From Diplolepis rosae (taxonomy: Eukaryota; Arthropoda; Insecta; Hymenoptera; Diplolepididae): a DNA stretch of 64,000 nucleotides. The number at the start of each line of letters is the position of its first letter. Position 1 is the stretch's first letter. The position numbers were made by a program, and so were the translations under genes. A model generated the notes under the pieces. It was not told the DNA's origin, ran no database searches, and saw only the letters and a list, made by a program, of their open reading frames with translations. The stretch covers positions 806,001 to 870,000 of the forward strand of contig JAPYXD010000679.1 in the NCBI GenBank assembly GCA_030998225.1, given 5' to 3'. This document shows positions 28,754-39,529 of the stretch, in pieces.

Positions 28754-30217
28754 GTGACATATTCAGATTTAAAAGTGTTTTTTGAACGGTCTTCAGAGAC
28801 GACAGAAATTATTGTAATGTGTTGCATCTTAACGTCTTTGAGTAAAATCTGTTATAATTTCCTTAAATCGATATTGCAAAGAAATTGTATTGGAATATTC
28901 TTAAAGACGATATCATCAGGATACATATTTATACTTAAAATTGTCTTTTGTATGGTCTTTAGAGACGGCAGAAATTATTGAAATGTGTTGCATCTTAACG
29001 TCTGTGGATATAATCTGTTATAATTTCCTTAAATCGATATTGCAAAAAAAATGTAATGGAATATTCTTAAAGAAGACTTTATGAGGATACATATTCAGAC
29101 TTAAAATTGTTTTTTGAATGGTCTTTCGAGACGGCAGAAATTATTGAAATGTGTTGCATCTTAACGTATGGGAATAAAATCTTTTATAATTTCCTTAAAT
29201 GGATATTGTAACAAAATTTTATTTGAATATTCTTTAAGAGGACATCATCAGGATACATATTCAGATTTAAAAGTGTTTTCTGTACGGTGTTTAGAGACGA
29301 CAGAAATTATTGTAATGTGTTGCATCTTAACGTCTGGGAATAAAATCTTTCATAATTTCTTTAAATCGATATTGTAACAAAATTTTATTTCAATATTCTT
29401 TAAGAGGACATCATCAGGATACATATTCAGATTTAAAAGTGTTTTTTGAACGGTCTTTAGAGACGACAGAAATTATTGTAATGTGTTGCATCTTAACGTC
29501 TTTGAGTAAAATCTGTTATAATTTCCTTAAATCGATATTGCAAAGAAATTGTTTTGGAATATTCTTAAAGACGATATCATCAGGATACATATTTATACTT
29601 AAAATTGTCTTTTGTATGGTCTTTAGAGACGACAGAAATTATTTTAATGTGCTTCATCTTTACGTCTGGGAATAAAATCTTTTATAATTTCCTTAGACCG
29701 ATATTGCAAAAAAAATGTTATGGAATATTCTTAAAGAAGACTTCTTGAGGATACATATTCAGACTTAAAATTGTTTTTTGAATGGTCTTTAGAGACTACA
29801 GAAATTATTGAAATGTGTTGCATCTTAACGTATGGGAATAAAATCTTTTATAATTTCAATAAATGTATATTGTAAAAAATTTTTATTTCAATATTCTATA
29901 AGAGGACATAATCAGGATACATATTCAGATTTAAGAGTGTTTTTTTGAACGGTCTTTAGAGACAGCAGAAATTATAGAATGTGTTGCATCATAACGTCTT
30001 TGGATAGAATCTGTTATTGTATTAGAATATTCTTAAAGACGATATCATCAGGATACATATTTATACTTAAAATTGTCTTTTGTATGGTCTTTAGAGACGG
30101 CAGAAATTATTGTAATGTGTTGCATCTTAACGTCTGGGAATAAAATCTTTCATAATTTCTTTAAATCGATATTGTAACAAAATTTTATTTCAATATTCGT
30201 TAGGAGGACATCATCAG
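28754..30217 (+). repeat. 1,463-bp nine-monomer unit, A2
   Basis: It repeats unit A1 with very few differences over its first 0.9 kb. It diverges more after about 29.69 kb, where ccttagaccg, gttatgg and gacttcttgagg replace type A features. The deletion junction is at 30,012, and the next gtgacat marker is at 30,218. Confidence 0.92.
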
Positions 30218-31081
30218 GTGACATATTCAGATTTAAAAGTGTTTTTTGAACGGTCTTTGGAGACGACAGAAATTATTGTAATGTGTTGCATCTTAACGTC
30301 TGGGAATAAAATCTTTCATAATATCATTAAATCTAAAATGTAACAAAATTTTATTTCAATATTCTTTAAGAGGACATCATCAGGATACATATTCAGATTT
30401 AAAAGTGTTTTTTGAACGGTCTTTAGAGACGACAGAAATTATTGTAATGTGTTGCATCTTAACGTCTTTGAGTAAAATCTGTTATAATTTCCTTAAATCG
30501 ATATTGCAAAGAAATTGTATTGGAATATTCTTAAAGACGATATCATCAGGATACATATTTATACTTAAAATTGTCTTTTGTATGGTCTTTAGAGACGGCA
30601 GAAATTATTGAAATGTGTTGCATCTTAACGTCTGTGGATATAATCTGTTATAATTTCCTTAAATCGATATTGCAAAAAAAATGTAATGGAATATTCTTTA
30701 AGTAGACTTTATGAGGATACATATTCAGAATTAAAATTGTTTTTTGAATGGTCTTTAGAGACGACAGAAATTATTTTAATGTGTTTTATCTTTACGTCTG
30801 GGAATAAAATCTTTTATAATTTCCTTAAATCGATATTGTAACAAAATTTTATTTGAATATTCTTTAAGAGGACATCATCAGGATACATATTCAGATTTAA
30901 AAGTGTTTTTTGAATGGTCTTTAGAGACGACAGAAATTATTGAAATGTGTTGCATCTTAACGTCTGTGGATATAATCTGTTATAATTTCCTTAAATCGAT
31001 ATTGCAAAGAAATTGTATTGGAATATTCTTAAAGACGATATCATCAGGATACATATTTATACTTAAAATTGTCTTTTGTAT

Positions 31082-31247
31082 GGTCTTTAGAGACGGCAGA
31101 AATTATTGAAATGTGTTGCATCTTAACGTCTGTGGATATAATCTGTTATAATTTCCTTAAATCGATATTGCAAAAAAAATGTAATGGAATATTCTTAAAG
31201 AAGACTTTATGAGGATACATATTCAGACTTAAAATTGTTTTTTGAAT
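31082..31247 (+). repeat. Reference type A monomer (166 bp)
   Basis: This is a clean example of the type used as reference here. Its markers are cgtctgtggatataatctg, an eight-A tract in gcaaaaaaaatgtaatgg, gaagactttatgagg, and a tail of cagacttaaaattg followed by ttttttgaat. It contains 29 G and 17 C. The A-tract varies from about five (10,343 and 48,601) to nine (1,624) residues between copies, consistent with replication slippage. A frequent derivative, A-prime, reads tccgtgg, ctgctataat, aaccgatatt and atgttatgg, and tends to occur in runs of two or three. Confidence 0.95.
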
Positions 31248-31361
31248 GGTCTTTCGAGACGGCAGAAATTATTGAAATGTGTTGCATCTTAACGTCTGGG
31301 AATAAAATCTTACATAATTTCTTTAATCCGAATTGTAACAAAATTTTATTTCAATATTCTA

Positions 31362-31720
31362 TAAGATGACATCATCAGGATACATATTCAGATTTAAAAG
31401 TGTTTTTTGAACGGTCTTGAGAGACAGCAGAAATTATAGAATGTGTTGCATCATTACGTCTTTGGATAGAATCTGTTATAATATCCTTAAGTCGATATTG
31501 CAAAGAAATTGTAGTTGAATATTCTAAAACACGATATCATCAGGATACATATTTATACCTAAACTTGTTTTTTGAATGGTCTTTAGAGACGATAGAAATT
31601 ATTGAAATGTGTTGCATCTTAACGTCTGGGCATAAAATCTTTCATAATTTCTTTAAATCGGTAATGTAACAAAATTTTATTTGAATATTCTTTAAGAGGA
31701 CATCATCAGGATACGTATTC
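31362..31720 (+). repeat. R1 composite block, copy 6 (two monomers missing)
   Basis: Its span is 349 bp (31,362 to 31,711), the same shortening as copy 5 and exactly 6,546 bp downstream. The left part, however, carries copy-3-like changes (gagacagcag, catcattacg, tgtagttgaat, tacctaaacttg), and the junction reads tacctaaacttg then ttttttgaatgg. This suggests conversion over the junction after duplication, or an independent deletion. Confidence 0.88.
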
Positions 31721-32580
31721 AGATTTAAAAGTGTTTTCTGTACGGTCTTTAGAGACGATAGAAATTATTGAAATGTGTTGCATCTTAACGTCTGTGGATA
31801 TAATCTGCTATAATTTCCTTAAACCGATATTGCAAAAAATGTTATGGAATATTCTTAAAGAACACTTCTTGAGGATACATATTCAGACTTAAGATTGTCT
31901 TTTGTATGGTCTCTAGAGACGGCAGAAATTATTGAAATGTGTTGCATCTTAACGTCCGTGGATATAATCTGCTATAATTTCCTTAAACCGATATTGCAAA
32001 AAAAATGTTATGGAATATTCTTAAAGAAGACTTTATGAGGATACATATTCAGAATTAAAATTGTTTTTTGAATGGTCTTTTGAGACGGCAGAAATTATTG
32101 AAATGTGTTGCATCTTAACGTCTGGGAGTAAAATCTTTCATAATTTCTTTAAATCGATATTGTAACAAAATTTTATTTCAATATTCTATAAGAAGACATC
32201 ATCAGGATACATATTCAGATTTAAAATTGTTTTTTGTACGGTCTTTATAGACGACAGAAATTATTTTAAAATGTTTCATCTTTACGTCTGGGAATAAAAT
32301 CTTTTGTAATTTCCTTAAATCGACATTGTAACAAAATTTTATTTGAATATTCTTTAAAAGGACATCATCAGGATACATATTCAGATTTAATAGTGTTTTT
32401 TGAGTGTTCTTTAGAGACGACAGAAATTATTTTAATGTGTTTCATCTTTACGTCTGGGAATAAAATCTTTCATAATTTCTTTAAATCGATATAGCAAAAA
32501 AAATGTAATGGAATATTCTTAAAGACGATATCATCAGGATACATATTTATACTTAAAATTGTCTTTTGTATGGTCTTTAG

Positions 32581-32830
32581 AGACGGCAGAAATTATTGAA
32601 ATGTGTTGCATCTTAACGTCTGTGGATATAATCTGTTATAATTTCCTTAAATCGATATTGCAAAAAAAATGTAATTATACTTAAAATTGTCTTTTGTATG
32701 GTCTTTAGAGACGGCAGAAATTATTGAAATGTGTTGCATCTTAACGTCTGTGGATATAATCTGTTATAATTTCCTTAAATCGATATTGCAAAAAAAATGT
32801 AATGGAATATTCTTAAAGAAGACTTTATGA
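32581..32830 (+). repeat. 128-bp shortened monomer with 38-bp deletion
   Basis: At about 32,671-32,690 the sequence passes from aaaatgtaat directly to tatacttaaaattg. It lacks the ggaatattc ... gaagactttatgagg ... catatt segment (38 bp). The flanking left-half sequences (gtcttttgtatgg through aaaaaaaatgtaat) are identical in the two successive copies, so the short unit looks young. I see this deletion nowhere else in the window. Confidence 0.9.
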
Positions 32831-33473
32831 GGATACATATTCAGACTTAAAATTGTTTTTTGAATGGTCTTTTGAGACGGCAGAAATTATTGAAATGTGT
32901 TGCATCTTAATTTCTGGGAATAAAATCTTTCATAATTTCTTTAAATCGATATTGTAACAAAATTTTATTTCAATATTCTATAAGAGGACATCATCAGGAT
33001 ACATATTCAGAATTAAAATTGTTTTTTGTACGGTCTTTAGGGACGACAGAAATTATTTTAATGTGTTTCATCTTAACGTCTGTGAATAAAATCTGTTATA
33101 ATTTCCTTAAATCGATATTGCAAAAAAAATGTAATGGAATATTCTTAAAGAAGACTTTATTAGGATACATATTCATACTTAAAATTGTTCTTTGAATGGT
33201 CTTTAGAGACGGCAGAAATTATTGAAATGTGTTGCATCTTAACGTCTGGGAATAAAATCTTTCATAATTTCTTTAAATCCATATTGTAACAAAAGTTTAT
33301 TTGAATATTCTTTAAGAGGACATCATCAGGATACATATTCAGATTTAAAAGTGTTTTTTGAACGGTCTTTAGAGACAGCAGGAATTGTAGAATATGTTGC
33401 ATCTTACCGTCTTCCGATAGAATCTGTTATAATTTCCTTAAGTCGATATTGCAATAAAAATGTAATGTAATAT

Positions 33474-34101
33474 GCTTGAAGAAGAATTGATGAGGATACA
33501 TATTTAGACTTAAAATTGTTTTTTGAATGGTCTTTAGAGACGACAGAAATTATTGAAATATGTTGCATCTTAACGTCTGGGCATAAAATCTTTCATAATT
33601 TCTTTAAATCGATAATGTAACAAAATTTTATTTGAATATTCTTTAAGAGGACATCTTCAGGATACATATTCAGATTTAAAAGTGTTTTCAGTACGGTGTT
33701 TAGAGACGACAGAAATTATTTTAATGTGCTTCATCTTTACGTCTGGGAATAAAGTCTTTCATAATTTCCTTAAATCGATATAGCAAAAAAAGTGTAATGG
33801 AATATTCTTAAAGAAGACATTAGGAGGACACTTATTCAGACTTAAAATTGTTTTTTGAATGGTCTTTCGAGACGGCAGAAATTATTGAAATGTGTTGCAT
33901 CTTAACGTATGGGAATAAAATCTTTTATAATTTCCTTAAATGGATATTGTAACAAATTTTTATTTCAATATTCTATAAGAGGACATAATCAGGATACATA
34001 TTCAGATTTAAAAGTGTTTTTTGAACGGTCTTTAGAGACAGCAGAAATTATAGAATGTGTTGCATCATAACGTCTTTGGATAGAATCTGTTATTGTATTG
34101 G
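33474..34101 (+). repeat. D-S cassette, copy 5
   Basis: Markers are at 33,474, 33,818 and 34,088, with spacings of 344 and 270 bp. It is the counterpart of copy 4 in the second 6.5/7.0-kb unit, at a constant offset of 7,003 bp. One private change is visible: tttcagtacgg in place of tttctgtacgg. Confidence 0.92.
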
Positions 34102-34293
34102 AATATTCTTAAAGACGATATCACCAGGATACATATTTATACTTAAAATTGTCTTTTGTATGGTCTTTAGAGACGGCAGAAATTATTGTAATGTGTTGCA
34201 TCTTAACGTCTGGGAATAAAATCTTTCATAATTTCTTTAAATCGATATTGTAACAAAATTTTATTTCAATATTCTTTAAGAGGACATCATCAG

Positions 34294-35757
34294 GATACAT
34301 ATTCAGATTAAAAATTGTATTTTGAACTGTCTTCAGAGACGACAGAAATTATTGTAATGTGTTGCATCTTAACGTCTTTGAGTAAAATCTGTTATAATTT
34401 CCTTAAATCGATTTTGCAAAGAAATTGTATTGGAATATTCTTAAAGACGATATCATCAGGATACATATTTATACTTAAAATTGTCTTTTGCATGGTCTTT
34501 AGAGACGGCAGAAATTATTGAAATGTGTTGCATCTTAACGTCTGTGGATATAATCTGTTATAATTTCCTTAAATCGATATTGCAAAAAAAAATGTAATGG
34601 AATATTCTTAAAGAAGACTTTATTAGGATACATTTTCAGACTTAAAATTGTTTTTTGAATGGTCTTTCGAGACGGCAGAAATTATTGAAATGTGTTGCAT
34701 CTTAACGTCTGGGAATAAAATCTTTTATAATTTCCTTAAATCGATATTGTAACAAAATTTTATTTGCATATTCTTTAAGAGGACATCATCAGGATACATA
34801 TTCAGATTTAAAAGTGTTTTCTGTACGGTGTTTAGAGACGACAGAAATTATTGTAATGTGTTGCATCTTAACGTCTGGGAATAAAATCTTTCATAATTTC
34901 TTTAAATCGATATTGTAACAAAATTTTATTTCAATATTCTTTAAGAGGACATCATCAGGATACATATTCAGATTTAAAAGTGTTTTTTGAACGGTCTTTA
35001 GAGACGACAGAAATTATTGAAATGTGTTGCATCTTAACGTCTTTGAGTAAAATCTGTTATAATTTCCTTAAATCGATATTGCAAAGAAATTGTTTTGGAA
35101 TATTCTTAAAGACGATATCATCAGGATACATATTTATACATAAAATTGTCTTTTGTATGGTCTTTAGAGACGACAGAAATTATTTTAATGTGCTTCATCT
35201 TTACGTCTGGGAATAAAATCTTTCATAATTTCCTTAAATCGATATTGCAAAAAAAATGTAATGGAATATTCTTAAAGAAGACTTTATGAGGATACATATT
35301 CAGACTTAAAATTGTTTTTTGAATGGTCTTTAGAGACGACAGAAATTATTGAAATGTGTTGCATCTTAACGTAGGGGAATTAAATCTTTTATAATTTCCT
35401 TAAATCGATACTGTAACAAAATTTTATTTGAATATTATTTAAGAGGACATAATCAGGATACATATTCAGATTTAAAAGTGTTTTTTGAACGGTCTTTAGA
35501 GACAGCAGAAATTATAGAATGTGTTGCATCATAACGTCTTTGGATAGAATTTGTTATTGTATTGGAATATTCTTAAAGACGATATCACCAGGATACATAT
35601 TTATACTTAAAATTGTCTTTTGTATGGTCTTTAGAGACGGCAGAAATTATTGTAATGTGTTGCATCTTAACGTCTGGGAATAAAATCTTTCATAATTTCT
35701 TTAAATCGATATTGTAACAAAATTTTATTTCAATATTCTTTAAGAGGACATCATCAG
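34294..35757 (+). repeat. 1,463-bp nine-monomer unit, B1
   Basis: This is the counterpart of A1 at +7,003 bp. The start lacks the gtgacat marker (it reads gatacatattcag) and has attaaaaattgtattttg. The deletion junction is at 35,552, with the same ttgttattg spelling as A1 at 28,548. Confidence 0.92.
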
Positions 35758-37220
35758 GTGACATATTCAGATTTAAAAGTGTTTTTTGAACGGTCTTCAG
35801 AGACGCCAGAAACAATTGTAATGTGTTGAATCTGAACGTCTGTGAGTATAATCTTTTATTAGTTCGTTAAATAGACTTTTGAAAGAAAGTTTATTGGAAT
35901 ATTCTTAAAGACGATATCATCAGGATACATATTTATACTTAAAATTGTCTTTTGCATGGTCTTTAGAGACGGCAGAAATTATTGAAATGTGTTGCATCTT
36001 AACGTCTGTGGATATAATCTGTTATAATTTCCTTAAATCGATATTGCAAAAAAAATGTAATGGAATATTCTTAAAGAAGACTTTATGAGGATACATATTC
36101 AGACTTAAAATTGTTTTTTGAATGATCTTTAGAGACGACAGAAATTATTGAAATGTGTTGCATCTTAACGTATGGGAATAAAATCTTTTATAATTTCCTT
36201 AAATCGATATTGTAACAAAATTTTATTTGAATATTCTTTAAGAGGACATCATCAGGATACATATTCAGATTTAAAAGTGTTTTCTGTACGGTGTTTAGAG
36301 ACGACAGAAATTATTGTAATGTGTTGCATCTTAACGTCTGGGAATAAAATCTTTCATAATTTCTTTAAATCGATATTGTAACAAAATTTTATTTCAATAT
36401 TCTTTAAGAGGACATCATCAGGATACATATTCAGATTTAAAAGTGTTTTTTGAACGGTCTTTAGAGACGACAGAAATTATTGTAATGTGTTGCATCTTAA
36501 CGTCTTTGAGTAAAATCTGTTATAATTTCCTTAAATCGATATTGCAAAGAAATTGTTTTGGAATATTCTTAAAGACGATATCATCAGGATACATATTTAT
36601 ACTTAAAATTGTCTTTTGTACGGTCTTTATAGACCACAGAAATTATTTTAAAATGTTTCATCTTTACGTCTGGGAATAAAATCTTTTATAATTTCCTTAA
36701 ATCGATATTGCAAAAAAAATGTTATGGAATATTCTTAAAGAAGACTTCTTGAGGATACATATTCAGACTTAAAATTGTTTTTTGAATGGTCTTTAGAGAC
36801 GGCAGAAATTATTGAAATGTGTTGCAACTTAACGTAGGGGAATAAAATCTTTTATAATTTCCTTAAATGGATATTGTAACAAATTTTTATTTCAATATTC
36901 TATAAGAGGACATAATCAGGATACATATTCAGATTTAAGAGTGTTTTTTGAACGGTCTTTAGAGACAGCAGAAATTATAGAATGTGTTGCATCATAACGT
37001 CTTTGGATAGAATCTGTTATTGTATTGGAATATTCTTAAAGACGATATCACCAGGATACATATTTATACTGAAAATTGTCTTTTGTATGGTCTTCAGAGA
37101 CGGCAGAAATTATTGTAATGTGTTGCATCTTAACGTCTGGGAATAAAATCTTTCATAATTTCTTTAAATCGATATTGTAAATAAATTTTATTTGAATATT
37201 CTTTAAGAGGACATCATCAG
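35758..37220 (+). repeat. 1,463-bp nine-monomer unit, B2
   Basis: This is the counterpart of A2. It begins with gtgacat at 35,758, and the next copy of the marker is at 37,221. Its first monomer is heavily altered (see 35,805-35,900); the remaining eight match B1 and A2 closely. The deletion junction is at 37,015. Confidence 0.92.
35805..35900 (+). repeat. Highly diverged monomer inside unit B2
   Basis: Against its counterpart at about 27.34 kb this stretch carries roughly 18 scattered changes in about 100 bases: gacgccag, aaacaattg, gttgaatctgaacg, gtgagtataatc, attagttcgttaaatag and gaaagaaagtttattgg. The flanking monomers are almost unchanged. The spacing to the next monomer is normal, so these are mostly substitutions. 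Confidence 0.85.
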
Positions 37221-37249
37221 GTGACATATTCAGATTTAAAAGTGTTTTT

Positions 37250-39529
37250 TGAACGGTCTTCAGAGTCGACAGAAATTATTGTAATGTGTTGCATCTTAAC
37301 GTCTTTGAGTAAAATCTGTTATAATTTCCTTAAATCGATATTGCAAAGAAATTGTATTGGAATATTCTTAAAGAAGACTTTATGAGGATACATATTCAGA
37401 CTTAAAATTGTTTTTTGAATGGTCTTTAGAGACGACAGAAATTATTTTAATGTGTTTTATCTTTACGTCTGGGAATAAAATCTTTTATAATTTCCTTAAA
37501 TCGATATTGTAACAAAATTTTATTTGAATATTCTTTAAGAGGACATCATCAGGATACATATTCAGATTTAAAAGTGTTTTCTGTACGGTGTTTAGAGACG
37601 ACAGAAATTATTGTAATGTGTTGCATCTTAACGTCTGGGAATAAAATCTTTCATAATTTCTTTAAATCGATATTGTAACAAAATTTTATTTCAATATTCT
37701 TTAAGAGGACATCATCAGGATACATATTCAGATTTAAAAGTGTTTTTTGAACGGTCTTTGGAGACGACAGAAATTATTGTAATGTGTTGCATCTTAACGT
37801 CTTTGAGTAAAATCTGTTATAATTTCCTTAAATCGATATTGCAAAGAAATTGTTTTGGAATATTCTTAAAGACGATATCATCAGGATACATATTTATACT
37901 TAAAATTGTCTTTTGTATGGTCTTTCGAGACGGCAGAAATTAGTGAAATGTGTTGCATCTTAACGTCTGTATATAATCTGTTATAATTTCCTTAAATCGA
38001 TATTACAAAAAAAATGTAATGGAATATTCTTTAAGACGACTTTATTAGGATACATATTCAGACTTAAAATTGTTTTTTGAATGGTCTTTAGAGACGACAG
38101 AAATTATTTTAATGTGTTTTATCTTTACGTCTGGGAATAAAATCTTTTATAATTTCCTTAAATCGATATTGTAACAAAATTTTATTTGAATATTCTTTAA
38201 GAGGACATCATCAGGATACATATTCAGATTTAAAAGTGTTTTTTGAACGGTCTTTAGAGACGACAGAAATTATTGTAAAGTGTTGCTTCTTAACGTCCGT
38301 GGATATAATCTGCTATAATTTCCTTAAATCGATATTGCAAAGAAATTGTATTGGAATATTCTTAAAGACGATATCATCAGGATACATATTTATACTTAAA
38401 ATTGTCTTTTGAATGGTCTTTAGAGACGATAGAAATTATTGAAATGTGTTGCATCTTAACGTCTGTGGATAAAATCTTTCATAATTTCCTTAAATCGATA
38501 TAGCAAAAAAAATGTAATGGAATATTCTTAAAGAAGACTTCTTGAGGATACATATTCAGACTTAAAATTGTTTTTTGAATGGTCTTTCGAGACGGCAGAA
38601 ATTCTTGAAATGGGTTGCATCTTAACGTCTGGGACTAAAATCTTTCATAATTTCTTTAAATCCATATTGTAACAAAAGTTTATTTGAATATTCTTTAAGA
38701 GGACATCATCAGGATACATATTCAGATTTAAAAGTGTTTTTTGAACGGTCTTTAGAGACGACAGAAATTATTGTAATGTGTTGCATCTTAACGTCTTTGA
38801 GTAAAATCTGTTATAATTTCCTTAAATCGATATTGCAAAGAAATTGTTTTGGAATATTCTTAAAGACGATATCATCAGGATACATATTTATACTTAAAAT
38901 TGTCTTTTGTATGGTCTTTAGAGACGACAGAAATTATTGAAATGTGTTGCATCTTAACGTGCGTGGATAAAATCTGCTATAATTTCCTTAAACCGATATT
39001 GCAAATAAAATGTTATGGAATATTCTTAAAGAAGACTTCTTGAGGATACATATTCAGACTTAAGATTGTCTTTTGTATGGTCTCTAGAAACGGCAGAAAT
39101 TATTGAAATGTGTTGCATCTTAACGTCCGTGGATATAATCTGCTATAATTTCCTTAAACCGATATTGCAAAAAAATGTTATGGAATATTCTTAAAGAAGA
39201 CTTTATTAGGATACATATTCAGACTTAAAATTGTCTTTTGTATGGTCTTTCGAGACGGCAGAAATTAGTGAAATGTGTTGCATCTTAACCTCTGGGATTA
39301 AAATCTTTCATAATTTCTTTAAATCGATATTGAAACAAAATTTTATTTCAATATTCTATAAGAGGACATCATCAGGATACATATTCAGATTTAAAATTGT
39401 TTTTTGTACGGTCTTTAGAGACGACAGAAATTATTTTAATGTGTTTCATCTTAACTTCTGTGAATAAAGTCTGTTATAATTTCCTTAAATCGATATACAA
39501 AAAAATGTAATGGAATATTCTTAAAGAAA
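37250..39529 (+). repeat. Mixed satellite segment
   Basis: A, B and C monomers occur here with no strong long-period repeat. TTTGAGT type C monomers with attgttttgg (about 37.80 and 38.80 kb) resemble those of the 1,463-bp unit. Two A-prime monomers follow at 38.96-39.18 kb. One monomer has cgtctgtatataatc, a short deletion near 37,968. Confidence 0.8.

Larger units (their letters stand above)
23700..30245 (+). repeat. 6.5-kb segmental tandem duplication, copy A
   Basis: Markers here recur downstream at a fixed offset: 24,357 to 30,903, 24,816 to 31,362 and 25,165 to 31,711, all 6,546 bp. Beyond about 26.1 kb the offset becomes 7,003-7,004 bp (26,815 to 33,818, 27,085 to 34,088, 28,754 to 35,758, 29,439 to 36,443, 30,218 to 37,221). 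The copies abut, so this is a direct tandem duplication. The change of offset (457 bp) reflects extra monomers in copy B. End points are judged by eye to within a monomer or so. Confidence 0.85.
30246..37250 (+). repeat. 6.5-kb segmental tandem duplication, copy B (7.0 kb)
   Basis: This is the second copy of the unit at 23.7-30.2 kb. It is about 457 bp longer, gained between about 32.45 and 33.1 kb, where a 128-bp shortened monomer sits; two full monomers plus 128 bp would be 460 bp. It carries a strongly diverged monomer at 35.8 kb and a copy-3-like conversion tract in its R1 block. Confidence 0.85.
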
